Shown: positions 18,917-28,232, counted from the stretch's first letter. The stretch is 64,000 nucleotides of DNA from an uncultured Ruegeria sp. (GCF_947500045.1 NZ_CANMQQ010000001.1:186001-250000); one strand, 5' to 3'. Translations and numbers: made by a program. The notes: generated from the sequence alone by a model not told the origin.

Positions 18917-19654
18917 ATGAAGTCCAGACTTAGCCCGATCTTTTCGTTTTGTAGTCTCCAACGGGTACTAGCAGGTCTCGTTTTCATTCCGTTGCTGGCC
19001 TATTCGTTTGCACCCTTTCGGGACATGTCACTGTCATTTTCACAGCGGTTGTTGTTCTGGACAGGTGTGATGGTGTTGGCGCTTGTGGCAACTTGGACAG
19101 CAGGAAAACTGGTTCACACACGGCTAAAGTTATCGGGATTGTTGGCCCGGGATCTTGCCTTTGCTCTACTAATTCTGGCTTTGTTTGCCCCTTCATTGTG
19201 GTTGCTGACGTGGATTTTGTTCTCGCTGTCCGGCGTGGTGCCCCCTGGTATGCTGATGGTCGTCCCCTATGGGCTGCTGTTTACAACGGGCTTGTTGCTT
19301 GTACGGCAGCGCGAAGACGTAGCTGAGCCGCAGCAACCGCCAAGGCCGCGCCTCTACAATCGGCTGCCAACTGGTTTCCAGGGGCAGGTCTATCGGTTGA
19401 CCGTGCGGGATCACAGCGTTGATGTTGTGACCGGTGAAGGCATCTTCACCATCCGCTCGCGGTTTACCGATGCGATTGCCGAGATGGAGCCGGTGCAGGG
19501 TCATTGTACGCATCGGTCACATTGGGTGGTGGATTCGACAATTGTCAGGGCCGAAAAAGAGGCGGGCAAAACCTATCTGCGTCTCAGTAATGGCGAGCAG
19601 GTTCCGGTCAGTCGAAAATACAGGCAGAGCCTCGTGGATGACGGGCTGCTTTAG
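18917..19654 (+). CDS. Membrane-anchored LytTR-type DNA-binding protein
   Basis: 245 residues from the ATG at 18917 (GGGGAGG at 18898-18904 is somewhat distant; in-frame GTG starts at 18905 and 18824 are alternatives). Four hydrophobic segments span roughly residues 18-155, then a Pro-rich linker, then a C-terminal domain of about 95 residues resembling LytTR: YRLTVRDHSVDVVTGEG, HRSHWVV and NGEQVPVSRKYRQSLV. The last matches the L-x-x-G-x-x-x-P-V-S-R end of LytTR. It would act as an inner-membrane regulator binding DNA directly, without a separate kinase nearby. Monocistronic; convergent with the pdeM gene, three bases away. Confidence 0.75.
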   Translation: MKSRLSPIFSFCSLQRVLAGLVFIPLLAYSFAPFRDMSLSFSQRLLFWTGVMVLALVATWTAGKLVHTRLKLSGLLARDLAFALLILALFAPSLWLLTWILFSLSGVVPPGMLMVVPYGLLFTTGLLLVRQREDVAEPQQPPRPRLYNRLPTGFQGQVYRLTVRDHSVDVVTGEGIFTIRSRFTDAIAEMEPVQGHCTHRSHWVVDSTIVRAEKEAGKTYLRLSNGEQVPVSRKYRQSLVDDGLL

Positions 19655-19657
19655 CAT

Positions 19658-20320
19658 TCATCTCGGCATCGGAATTTGCTGCGGATGTTCACCCGTCAGT
19701 ATCGCCCGCGCATCCGCCGCCATGATTTCAGTGAGTGCCTGATCTGTGCTGCGTAACCCACCGGTATAGGTTCCAAAGGCTGGCAGGATCATACGTGCAC
19801 GATCCAGTAGGAACGCAGGGCGCGAGATTGATCGCCCACGAATGGTCAACCTTACCTTGGGATGATAGTGGCCTGAAATCTCGCCTTGCGCATTTGGCTG
19901 GGCAATGTGGCGAAAGGTAAGGCCGCTGCAATTCCATTCGGAAAGATGCGTGCCTCCTATCTCAACCGGGCCGGGATCGTGATTGCCTTCGATCCAGATC
20001 CAGCTCCGGCCAGCCTGTAACGTAACAATCCGGAGCCTGTCTTCTGTCGCCATCGCGAATGAGGCGTCCAGATCGTCAAAGCTATCCCCCAGACAAACGA
20101 CCGAAGTGGCTTTTGTATTGGACAAGTCATTTTCCAATCGCGTCAATGTCTCGCGATTTTCATAAGGGGGCAGCGCAGAACCGCCCCTGCGTACAATGCG
20201 TTCCGATTTTCCCAGATGCAGATCAGAGACGCACAGCAAACCCTGATCGGGCCACCAGAGTGCCCCGGAACCAAGTGCGCACAGTCGCTGCCCCGCAAAG
20301 GAAAACTCACATCTGTTCAT
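19658..20320 (-). CDS. pdeM: Ligase-associated DNA repair phosphoesterase PdeM
   Basis: Calcineurin-like metallophosphoesterase of 220 residues. Motifs in order: SDLHLGKSER near 32-41, LGDSFDD near 77-83, the IEGNHDPG stretch near 114-121, and GHYHPKVRL near 150-158. This is the set seen in the nuclease of the bacterial 'ligase-associated' repair cluster (PdeM with a DEXH helicase, ATP-dependent ligase and exonuclease). The helicase gene lies 42 bp upstream on the same strand. The ligase and exonuclease genes are not in this window. Confidence 0.85.
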   Translation of the reverse strand: MNRCEFSFAGQRLCALGSGALWWPDQGLLCVSDLHLGKSERIVRRGGSALPPYENRETLTRLENDLSNTKATSVVCLGDSFDDLDASFAMATEDRLRIVTLQAGRSWIWIEGNHDPGPVEIGGTHLSEWNCSGLTFRHIAQPNAQGEISGHYHPKVRLTIRGRSISRPAFLLDRARMILPAFGTYTGGLRSTDQALTEIMAADARAILTGEHPQQIPMPR

Positions 20321-20362
20321 GATCCGTTCGTTGCAATGTTTCTATGGGCGGTGCAAGAGGTT

Positions 20363-22774
20363 TCATGCGGGTTGTATTCCAGCGGCCTGCAGCAAGCGGT
20401 TGCTTTCTTCGGCCAGAAGACGCTCCTCGGCCTGACCTTTGACCGGTACTTTGCCCATTTCAAGAAAGAGTGGCGCCGCCAATGGTGAAACGCGGTCTAA
20501 CCGCAATAGATCGATACGATCACCAATCCGGGCGATCATTTCTTCGATCCGGCCGAAATCAACCAGTCCACGCATGGCTTCTTCGCGGGTAATCTGCATC
20601 AACAGATGATTGGGGTCGTATTTCAGCAACGTATCGTACAGAATATCTGACGAAAACGTCGCCTGCCGCCCGCTTTTGCGCTGCCCGCCGGTGTTGCGTT
20701 CAATCAAACCCGCAATGGTGGCAGAGGCGCGAAAGGTCCGCTTCATCACGGCATTGCCTGCCAGCCAGGTTTCCAGCCCTTCGCGTAACGCATCTGGCCG
20801 AAACAGGGGGCGCGGGTCGGTCACTGCGTCCAACCCCCAGACCAATGTGGCATAGTCTGTGGCGACAAATCCCAGCGGGGCGAGCCCGGTTTCCTCCATC
20901 CGTTTTGTTAACAACAGGCCAAGCGTCTGCTGTGCGTTGCGACCGGCGAAGCCATAGACGCACAGATGTTCGCGCCCGTTATCGGGAAAGCTTTCGATTA
21001 ACAGCCGGTCGCGTCGGGGAAGGCGCGATATATCGCGCTGCAATGCCAGCCAGTCGGCGGTGTGCGTAGGCAACTGAGGCCAGTCAGGTTGCGCGAACAT
21101 ATTCAGAATGCGATCGCTCAGCTGCGTGGAAGTGGCGAATTTCGTGCCAGAGAAAGTTGCGATTTTGGGTTTCCTGTCGGCGCGGCGGCTGACCTCGACA
21201 ACCATATCGCGCAGACCTTCGTATCGAACGATCTGGCCACCGATCAAAAAGGTATCACCCGAGGTCAAAGTGGCGGCAAAGCTCTCTTCGACCTCACCCA
21301 GAGGCTTCCCGCCGCGATTGCGTTTCAGCCGCACCTTTAGCGTATCGGTGTCCTGAATCGTGCCGAGATTCATGCGGATACGCTGCGCTGCCCGGGGATC
21401 GCGCAATTGCCATCGCCCGTCGGGCCGCTGCTGTAACCGTTGCCAACGGTCATAGGCGCGCAAGGCGTAACCACCGGTGGCGCAGAACTCCAGACAGGCA
21501 TCGAACTCGGTACGGCTAAGCGTGGCGTAAGGCCCTGCTGCAATCATCTCAGCGAAGAGCACACTCGCGTCGAATGGCCCTGATGCTGCGGCGATCAGAA
21601 TGTGCTGGCAGAGCACATCCCGCGGTCCCGATCTGCGGGGATCGCCATCCAGATCATGTTCCTGCACCGCTTGTAGCGCGGCGACGCATTCAACAACTTC
21701 GAACCGGTTCGCGGGTACCAGCAACGCCTTCGAGGGGGCGTTGTACCGATGGTTCGCCCGCCCGATCCGCTGCACCAAACGTTTGACATTCTTCGGCGCG
21801 CCGATCTGGATCACCAGATCCACATCGCCCCAATCAATCCCCAGATCGAGGCTGCCTGTGCAGACGATGGCGCGCAGATCGCCGCGCACCATTGCGGCCT
21901 CGACACGCTCACGCTGTTGCCGGTCCAGGCTGCCGTGATGGATGCCGATGGGCAGGCCGTCATCATTTGCCAGCCAGAGGTTGTGAAAGAAAATCTCGGC
22001 CTGCGCACGTGTGTTGTGGAAGATCAGTGTGGTTTTATGTTGCTTGATTTGCGCCAGAACTGCTGGGATGGAATAGGCAGCACCCCCACCGGACCAAGGG
22101 GGTATCTCGTCGGTCTCCAACATCGCGATATCGGGGTCAGGGCCAGGATCGGCCTGTATGATCCTGCAAGGATCTGGATGACGGGCCAGAAAGCGCGCCA
22201 TGCCTCCGGGGTCCTCGACGGTGGCCGATAAACCCACGCGGCGCAGATCGGGGCAGAGTGCCTGCAGTCGCGCAAGCGCGAGCATCAGCTGATCGCCACG
22301 TTTGCTTTCGGCCAGTGCATGAATTTCATCGACGATGATGCGTTGCACTGCGGCGAACATACGCGGCGCGTCCTCGTATGATGTTAGCAGCGCCAGACTC
22401 TCAGGCGTGGTCAATAGAATATGCGGTGGGTCGACACGCTGTCGTTTCTTTTGCGTGGCCGAGGTATCGCCGGTGCGATCCTCGATCCGGATGGGCAGAC
22501 CGATCTCATCGACTGGCGTGCGCAGATTGCGACGGATATCAGCGGCCAAAGCCTTGAGCGGGGAGACATAGATTGTGTGCAAGCCGCTATGCGCGCCATC
22601 GGACAGCTCGGACAAGGAAGGCAGAAACCCAGCCATCGTTTTGCCGCCGCCAGTCGGTGCGATCAACAGCGTTGCCGGATCTTGCGCCCGGTTGAACATC
22701 TCTTGCTGATGCGGGTGGATTGACCAACCTTTGGCGGCAAACCAATTGCTAATCCGGGCGGGAATCTGCGTCAT
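20363..22774 (-). CDS. Ligase-associated DEXH-box helicase (Lhr family)
   Basis: SF2 helicase, 803 residues, of the Lhr-like kind found next to PdeM. Walker A APTGGGKT at 39-46, Walker B VDEIH ending at 152, motif III LSATVEDP, and motif VI region QRIGRANHRYN. A large C-terminal DEAD/H-associated region follows the two RecA-like domains. The family is thought to act with PdeM and an ATP-dependent ligase in DNA damage response; that role is known from family context, not shown here. Its start is 41 bp past the stop of the tad-linked AAA+ ATPase gene. Confidence 0.9.
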   Translation of the reverse strand: MTQIPARISNWFAAKGWSIHPHQQEMFNRAQDPATLLIAPTGGGKTMAGFLPSLSELSDGAHSGLHTIYVSPLKALAADIRRNLRTPVDEIGLPIRIEDRTGDTSATQKKRQRVDPPHILLTTPESLALLTSYEDAPRMFAAVQRIIVDEIHALAESKRGDQLMLALARLQALCPDLRRVGLSATVEDPGGMARFLARHPDPCRIIQADPGPDPDIAMLETDEIPPWSGGGAAYSIPAVLAQIKQHKTTLIFHNTRAQAEIFFHNLWLANDDGLPIGIHHGSLDRQQRERVEAAMVRGDLRAIVCTGSLDLGIDWGDVDLVIQIGAPKNVKRLVQRIGRANHRYNAPSKALLVPANRFEVVECVAALQAVQEHDLDGDPRRSGPRDVLCQHILIAAASGPFDASVLFAEMIAAGPYATLSRTEFDACLEFCATGGYALRAYDRWQRLQQRPDGRWQLRDPRAAQRIRMNLGTIQDTDTLKVRLKRNRGGKPLGEVEESFAATLTSGDTFLIGGQIVRYEGLRDMVVEVSRRADRKPKIATFSGTKFATSTQLSDRILNMFAQPDWPQLPTHTADWLALQRDISRLPRRDRLLIESFPDNGREHLCVYGFAGRNAQQTLGLLLTKRMEETGLAPLGFVATDYATLVWGLDAVTDPRPLFRPDALREGLETWLAGNAVMKRTFRASATIAGLIERNTGGQRKSGRQATFSSDILYDTLLKYDPNHLLMQITREEAMRGLVDFGRIEEMIARIGDRIDLLRLDRVSPLAAPLFLEMGKVPVKGQAEERLLAEESNRLLQAAGIQPA

Positions 22775-22814
22775 CAGTGCAGATTACCCGCATAGGATCA
22801 GAATGGCAGGGGGG

Positions 22815-24122
22815 TCAGTGAATGATCTTTTCTTCCTTGACGAACATATTCGCCCAAGCGCGATCGATCAGGTCAGGGCTCATCTGATAGGGGATGCCTT
22901 CAAACTCGCAGATCGAAATCATCTGGTCGATCAGGAAGATCGGCTGATAGTTCGCGTAGATATTGTTGATGGTTGGGTATTTGACCTTCAGTAGATGCAC
23001 CAGCGCGGCTTCGTCCAGCGGCATGCCGCGTTTGCGGGCCACCATGGCGAAAATTTTCAGGTAGTTCTCTTGGTTTGGACCGTCAATCTTGATTTTGAAG
23101 AAGATCCGGCGCAGGGCCGCTTGGTCGAAAATCTCATTCGGGTGGAAGTTGGTTGAGAAGATAACCAACGTATCAAAGGGTACTTCGAACTTTTCACCCG
23201 ATTGCAGGCCGAGAATATCCTTACTTTCCTCCAAAGGAACAATCCAACGGTTGATCAGGGCCTGCGGGGGTTCGGCCTGACGTCCAAGGTCGTCCACGAT
23301 GAAGATGCCACCGGTCGATTTCAGCTGCAAAGGGGCCTGATAGGTCCGCGCGGTGGGGTTGTAGACTAGGTCCAGCATGCTGAGCGACAGTTCACCACCG
23401 GTTACAACGGTGGGGCGTTCGCACTGTACATAGCGCGTGTCGAACCGTTTGCGGCGACGCAGGCTGTTGGGGTCGTCTTCTTCCTGTTCGATTGCGGTGT
23501 GCACAATCGGGTCATAAACAGTGATCACCTGACCGGAATACTCGATGGCGCGCGGAACATAGACATTGTCGCCCAAGGCGTCCCGGATTCCGTTCGAGAT
23601 TGAGGATTTACCGTTACCCGGCGGGCCATACATAAGGATCGATCGACCGGCGCTGACCGCCGGGCCTAGATGATCCAACAGGCTGTCGGGCAGAACCAGA
23701 TGCCCCATGGCTCCGGTCAGTTGGTCTCGTGTGACCTGAATGTTGCGGATAGACTGGCGCTTGACCTGTTCGCGGTACACATCCAACGGCACTGGCATCG
23801 CGCCGAAGTATTCCGACTGGCTGAGCGCGTCCAACGCGCGGGCCTTCCCCGCATCGGTCAGCTGGTACCCCATCTCGTTGCCCGAGTTCGCGCTTAGGGT
23901 TCCTGTCGCCTCAAGCAGTTTCTGTTCCCGTGCAATGTCGATCAGTTCCTGCGTCACGGAGCCGGGCAGGCATACTGCTGCGGCAACCTCGCTTACCGTA
24001 TCCACATTCTTGCGAAAGATTGTTTTCAGCAAGATGTCACGCATCATCACTACCGGAAGCTGCATTTCAGCCAACCCCTTGGGGGTGGGGGGGGCCATAA
24101 CGGAGGACGTCTGCATGTTCAT
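22815..24122 (-). CDS. AAA+ ATPase at the end of the tad locus
   Basis: 435 residues from the ATG at 24122; the open frame extends another 33 residues, with no good ribosome site for either. An N-terminal region of about 130 residues contains a winged-helix-like segment. The AAA domain has Walker A GPPGNGKSS at about 166-174 and Walker B GGIFIVDDLG, then VIFSTNFHP and FDQAALRRIFFKIKI as sensor/arginine regions. It resembles MoxR-like ATPases rather than the TadA secretion ATPase. It follows tadV on the same strand after 116 bp, so it may serve pilus assembly, but this is inference. Confidence 0.7.
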   Translation of the reverse strand: MNMQTSSVMAPPTPKGLAEMQLPVVMMRDILLKTIFRKNVDTVSEVAAAVCLPGSVTQELIDIAREQKLLEATGTLSANSGNEMGYQLTDAGKARALDALSQSEYFGAMPVPLDVYREQVKRQSIRNIQVTRDQLTGAMGHLVLPDSLLDHLGPAVSAGRSILMYGPPGNGKSSISNGIRDALGDNVYVPRAIEYSGQVITVYDPIVHTAIEQEEDDPNSLRRRKRFDTRYVQCERPTVVTGGELSLSMLDLVYNPTARTYQAPLQLKSTGGIFIVDDLGRQAEPPQALINRWIVPLEESKDILGLQSGEKFEVPFDTLVIFSTNFHPNEIFDQAALRRIFFKIKIDGPNQENYLKIFAMVARKRGMPLDEAALVHLLKVKYPTINNIYANYQPIFLIDQMISICEFEGIPYQMSPDLIDRAWANMFVKEEKIIH

Positions 24123-24238
24123 GAGCGGGACTCGTCTGTCAATTATCACACCAATGGCCCCATGCAGGGCCGTTTGAGGAAAATTTGACGCGGCTTTGTG
24201 GCAGGACCAAGGCGCAGGCAAGGCGCGGTCATGATTGT

Positions 24239-24784
24239 TTACGATCCGCGAATAATGCCCAGAATCAGATAGATGACGAGGCTACCCGCAAGCGTCAGGC
24301 CCATTGGAAACAGCTTGCCACGATCCCAGCTATCCCAATGCGGGGCAAACTGGCGCAGCCGGGTGTGTTTCGCGAGCCGATGCGCAGAAAATGCCCCAAG
24401 CAGAGTTGCCGACAGGATGATCATGACCAGCATGAAATCACCGACCCAAACAAAAGCTGCTGCTGCTGCGCAGAATTTGGCGTCTCCGGCGCCCATTACG
24501 CCGGCTGCATTCAACAAGATACCGACAATCAGTACGACGACGATGTGAAGCAGCTGCCACAGGTAAACGGGCAAGGAGAGATTTACAGGGCCAAGGTTGC
24601 CGGAAATCCAGTCCCCGGCCCATGGTGGCAAAACAAAAAGACCGACGACGAGGTAAACAACCGCCAGGGCCATGACCGCATGGTTCTTGATCCGCATCTC
24701 ACGCATGTCCGTGAAGGCGACGTAGAAACAGATCGGCAGGACAAATGGTAAGAACCACGCTGCCGCTGCCGATGGTATGAACAT
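24239..24784 (-). CDS. tadV: Prepilin peptidase TadV/CpaA
   Basis: Aspartic membrane peptidase that cleaves Flp prepilins. 181 residues with five to six hydrophobic segments. The two catalytic aspartates are clear: Asp26 in FTDMREMRIKN and Asp101 in GAGDAKF, the type IV prepilin peptidase motif. Short form without the N-methylation domain, as usual for TadV. Three bases separate it from the stop of the upstream TPR lipoprotein gene. It should process the two Flp-type pilins at 34423-34904. Confidence 0.93.
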   Translation of the reverse strand: MFIPSAAAAWFLPFVLPICFYVAFTDMREMRIKNHAVMALAVVYLVVGLFVLPPWAGDWISGNLGPVNLSLPVYLWQLLHIVVVLIVGILLNAAGVMGAGDAKFCAAAAAFVWVGDFMLVMIILSATLLGAFSAHRLAKHTRLRQFAPHWDSWDRGKLFPMGLTLAGSLVIYLILGIIRGS

Positions 24785-24787
24785 GAT

Positions 24788-25639
24788 TTAGGCGTCCTCG
24801 AGCGCCCGAAGCGAGCGAACGGCTTCGTCATAGTGCTGCGGATGCGTAGCGATCGCCTCGCGGTACAGGTTCTTCGCAAGGTTCACATCGCCTTGTTTCA
24901 CCGCTGAAATGGCCATCGTGTTCAGCAAGTTGGCGCGTTCAACCTGTGTCATGGGGACGACCGGAACGCTGTAGTTACCCTGCGCGCTGCGTGCCAGAAC
25001 CAGGTTGTTCTTGGCGGTGAACAGCGAGTTATCCTGCTGAATCGCCTCAGTAAACAGGCGCTCGGCTTCCGCATATTGCCCGCGTGCCATCTTGGAGTAA
25101 CCCCAGTTGTTCATGACACCCGCCGGGCGCGTCGTAAGACCGACTGCAGTTTCGTAATAATGGTCCGAGCGATTCCAATCTTTTCTGGAATCTGCCACCA
25201 GCGCTTCAAGCCGGTAGCGCTTGAACGTCTCATAGGTGGGCGGGATCTTGTCGAGCGTCGCCTTTGCGCCGCTCCAATTTCCGCTGCGGACCTGTGCATC
25301 CGCATATTCAACGCGGTCTGTGTTGTTGGCGCCTTTCATGCTTAACACACGTTTCCAGGCGGCGGATGCTTCGGTGCTGCGTTTGGCCCGTGTCAGGGTG
25401 ATTGCAAGGCCGCGCTGAAGATCGATCCGATCCGGGTTCTTCGCGGCTGCGCTCTGAAAATAAGTGACGGCCTCGTTCGGGTCGGCTGCATTCAGCATCA
25501 CGTCATTCAGGTTGGTCTCGTCAATGACGTTCACTTCCTGAAATGTACGCTCGACCTTTTCATCTTCGGTTTCTTTCGCGCAAGCGGTCAATACCAGCCC
25601 GCACGCAAGCATCGTCGGAATCAAGAAGGGATGGCGCAT
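24788..25639 (-). CDS. tadD: TPR lipoprotein TadD
   Basis: 283-residue putative outer-membrane lipoprotein. Signal peptide with lipobox LTAC (Cys20), then TPR-like repeats from about residue 50 to the end, for example AVTYFQSAAAKNPDRIDLQRG and GQYAEAERLFTEAIQQDNSL (split here across two units). TadD-type proteins help secretin assembly or localisation in tad systems. Eleven bases after the stop of a second TPR lipoprotein gene upstream, and three bases before tadV. Confidence 0.88.
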   Translation of the reverse strand: MRHPFLIPTMLACGLVLTACAKETEDEKVERTFQEVNVIDETNLNDVMLNAADPNEAVTYFQSAAAKNPDRIDLQRGLAITLTRAKRSTEASAAWKRVLSMKGANNTDRVEYADAQVRSGNWSGAKATLDKIPPTYETFKRYRLEALVADSRKDWNRSDHYYETAVGLTTRPAGVMNNWGYSKMARGQYAEAERLFTEAIQQDNSLFTAKNNLVLARSAQGNYSVPVVPMTQVERANLLNTMAISAVKQGDVNLAKNLYREAIATHPQHYDEAVRSLRALEDA

Positions 25640-25650
25640 TTTTGCGTCCT

Positions 25651-26223
25651 TTACTGCTCTGCCTCTGTTGCCGGGTTTTTGCGCAGAACGAATTGCCCGT
25701 TGCCGCGCTGCTCCAGCTTAAATTCTTGTTCTTTTGGGGTATTATTAACAGGATTTTCCATTTTTGCGAGTGCTAACCGCAAATTGTCACGGATTGCGTC
25801 ACTTTCGCCATTATCCAGCGCAAAGGCCCTACGGAAAACCTGAGATGCTTCGGCGTATTCGCCTGTCTCCATCAGGAATACGCCAAGGTTATTCCAAGCA
25901 ACGGGCCAATCGGGATCATCCTCGACTGCGCGGCGCAGCAGGGGTTCAGCCTGTCCGATCCGGCGCAGGCCCAGATTTGCTGTACCGAGTGAGGTCAGGA
26001 TCTGTGGTGTCATGCCCTCTGTCAGGGCAGCCCGGGTGAACGATTCCATTGCAAGCTCGTATTCACCGGCTGCCATAAGACGATTGCCGACAGCGATTTC
26101 ATCAATGACTGGGCCATCGGGGTCAACCCCGGGCGCAAACGGATCATCCGGCGCGCGCGTATCAGTACAAGAGGCCACCATGGCGATAACCATGGCGGCC
26201 TGTATGAGATGACGCCGGTGCAA
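25651..26223 (-). CDS. Second TPR lipoprotein of the tad locus
   Basis: 190 residues if the TTG at 26223 is used, which gives a compact signal peptide MHRRHLIQAAMVIAMVASC with lipidated Cys19. The frame is open to a GTG at 26307, but that start overlaps tadC by 44 bp and buries the signal sequence. Two to three TPR units are visible (NRLMAAGEYELAMESFTRA and WNNLGVFLMETGEYAEASQV). Most tad loci carry one TadD; here two related lipoproteins lie in tandem. Start uncertain. Confidence 0.75.
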   Translation of the reverse strand: MHRRHLIQAAMVIAMVASCTDTRAPDDPFAPGVDPDGPVIDEIAVGNRLMAAGEYELAMESFTRAALTEGMTPQILTSLGTANLGLRRIGQAEPLLRRAVEDDPDWPVAWNNLGVFLMETGEYAEASQVFRRAFALDNGESDAIRDNLRLALAKMENPVNNTPKEQEFKLEQRGNGQFVLRKNPATEAEQ

Positions 26224-26263
26224 ACCTAAAGGCCTGAGAACCTTATCACGCAGAAGGTGAGCG

Positions 26264-27241
26264 TTACTGGTTTCCAAACTCCATGATACCTTTTGCCGAA
26301 GGACCAACTAGAATGACCAGAAGCGGGGGGACGGTCAACATCATTGTGGCGAGTGTCATTTTCGTTGGCAACTTGTTAGCGGCTTCTTCAGCGCGCATAA
26401 CGCGTTTGTCACGCATTTCGTCGGCATAAACCCGCAGAGCCTCTGCAATCGATGTACCAAAGGTGGCCGATTGGATCATGACGGTCACAAAGGCGCTGAC
26501 GTCTTGAACGCCGCAACGGGTTGCAAAATCTCGCAGGACCGTATCCTTATCCTTACCGGCCTTCATTTCATAGGCAATAACTTCGAACTCCAGTGCGATA
26601 TCTGGATAAGATGCCTTCATTTCGCCTGCGACCCGGACGATGGCCTGATCAAGCGATTGTCCAGCTTCGACGCAGACCAGCATCAGATCAAGTGTGTCCG
26701 GAAAACCGTTGACGATCGCTTCCTGACGCTCGGCGACACGTCGAGTAATCCAGTATTTGGGCACAAAATAGCCGACGAGCCCCGGGCCCAAAACGCGAAT
26801 GAGAATCTGAGTCGAGTCAAACTCCTGATCGCCCGCAAATACAGTGACCAGCGAGATGCCAATCAAGATTCCAACAATTCCCAATGCAAACTGTGAAAAA
26901 TGATAAAAACGGACCGCATCTTTTGATTGGTAGCCCGCCTGTCGCAGCTTGAGCTTAACGGCTGAGTATTCCTCTTCGTCTTTAGGTTCGAGGAAGTTGG
27001 CAAATTTCTCAAGCTGCTCGTTGCGGCTTGCATTCCTAAGGCGTTCTTTCTTTTCTTTTTTGTTCTTTTTAGGGGCTGAATTCGAACGCTGCAGCTTTTT
27101 CAGAGGATCTTCCGGCTGATTCAGCATCAGTGGGATCGTAACGAGGATCATGAACAACCCCAGAACGCCCACGACAATCAGAGGGCCGAACTCACCCAGG
27201 TGCGTCTTTAGCAACTCATTGATTTGGCTTAGAACTTCCAT
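26264..27241 (-). CDS. tadC: Tad secretion inner-membrane protein TadC
   Basis: Platform protein of the GspF family, 325 residues. Membrane segment near 20-40, a very basic Lys-rich region near 57-68, further hydrophobic segments near 115-135, 147-163 and 297-317, and the T2SSF-type cytoplasmic segment FPDTLDLMLVCVEAGQSLDQ. Works with TadB and the ATPase TadA to extrude Flp pilin. Ten bases separate it from tadB. Confidence 0.93.
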   Translation of the reverse strand: MEVLSQINELLKTHLGEFGPLIVVGVLGLFMILVTIPLMLNQPEDPLKKLQRSNSAPKKNKKEKKERLRNASRNEQLEKFANFLEPKDEEEYSAVKLKLRQAGYQSKDAVRFYHFSQFALGIVGILIGISLVTVFAGDQEFDSTQILIRVLGPGLVGYFVPKYWITRRVAERQEAIVNGFPDTLDLMLVCVEAGQSLDQAIVRVAGEMKASYPDIALEFEVIAYEMKAGKDKDTVLRDFATRCGVQDVSAFVTVMIQSATFGTSIAEALRVYADEMRDKRVMRAEEAANKLPTKMTLATMMLTVPPLLVILVGPSAKGIMEFGNQ

Positions 27242-27251
27242 GGTGACCCCC

Positions 27252-28220
27252 CTAAACCTTAATGTCTGTCAGGATTTTCATTACGATCAAGTTCAAAGTC
27301 AGCATGATGCCAACAAAGAAACAGGCGGGGATGAAAAACGGATGGTCCATGACTGAATCATAGTAGTTCGGATCCTTGATCAGAATGAACAAGAGACATG
27401 CAAGTGGAAAGCCCGATAGAAACTTCCCTGACCATTTTGCCTCTGCGGTGATGGCATTGACCCGACGGAACAGGCGGAATCTGGCCCGGATCACTTTCGC
27501 CAAACCGGCCAAGATATCGGCAAGGTTGCCCCCTGATTGTTGTTGAATGGAAACCGCGACAGCTAGAAAGCGCAAATCTTGCATGTCCAGTCGTTCCGCC
27601 ATGTCCTTGAGCGCTTCGCCGACATCCCGACCATAGGCCGCTTCATCCGAGATGATGCCGAACTCGGTTGCGAGGGGGTCCTCGACCTCGTTTGCGACGA
27701 TCTGGATCGAGGAAACAAACGGGTTACCGACGCGCAACGACCGCACCATGAGTTCGACCGCATCCGGCAGCTGTTCTTCGATCAAAGCCATGCGTTTCTT
27801 GGCTTTGTTGCTGACCCAAGTATAGACCGCGCCAATACCAATACCTCCGGACAGCGCGATGCGAAGCGTCAATTCGGTGCCTGTGGCGATGCTAAGGGCC
27901 ATGAAGACCAGGCCCGACACCAGGGCCATAATCAAGATCAACTGCCTGGGTGAGAAGGCAATCGCGGCTTTTTGGGCTTTGTCAGCCAAAAGCGAATAGA
28001 GCGGGATGCTCTGCGACTTCATATGCTGCTGCATTTCCTTGCGCAGCTGTTCCAGAACCTGTTCGCGGCCGACACCTTTGTCGATCATATCCAGCCTGCG
28101 ATTGACGCGGCTGTTCAGGCTGATCGATTTCCCAAAGGCGACAAGATAAATACCTTCGACCAGGGCAAAAACCCCGACGAAAATCACGACATAGATGAGC
28201 GCCTCGACCGGCAGTTGCAT
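27252..28220 (-). CDS. tadB: Tad secretion inner-membrane protein TadB
   Basis: 322 residues; membrane segments near 8-28, 90-110, 120-135, and two at the C-terminus. The conserved GspF-like domain includes EQLPDAVELMVRSLRVGNPF near 147-166 and IQQQSGGNLADILAGLAKVI near 228-247. Forms the platform with TadC. Lies 12 bp after tadA. Confidence 0.94.
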   Translation of the reverse strand: MQLPVEALIYVVIFVGVFALVEGIYLVAFGKSISLNSRVNRRLDMIDKGVGREQVLEQLRKEMQQHMKSQSIPLYSLLADKAQKAAIAFSPRQLILIMALVSGLVFMALSIATGTELTLRIALSGGIGIGAVYTWVSNKAKKRMALIEEQLPDAVELMVRSLRVGNPFVSSIQIVANEVEDPLATEFGIISDEAAYGRDVGEALKDMAERLDMQDLRFLAVAVSIQQQSGGNLADILAGLAKVIRARFRLFRRVNAITAEAKWSGKFLSGFPLACLLFILIKDPNYYDSVMDHPFFIPACFFVGIMLTLNLIVMKILTDIKV

Positions 28221-28232
28221 AACTCTTTTCCC

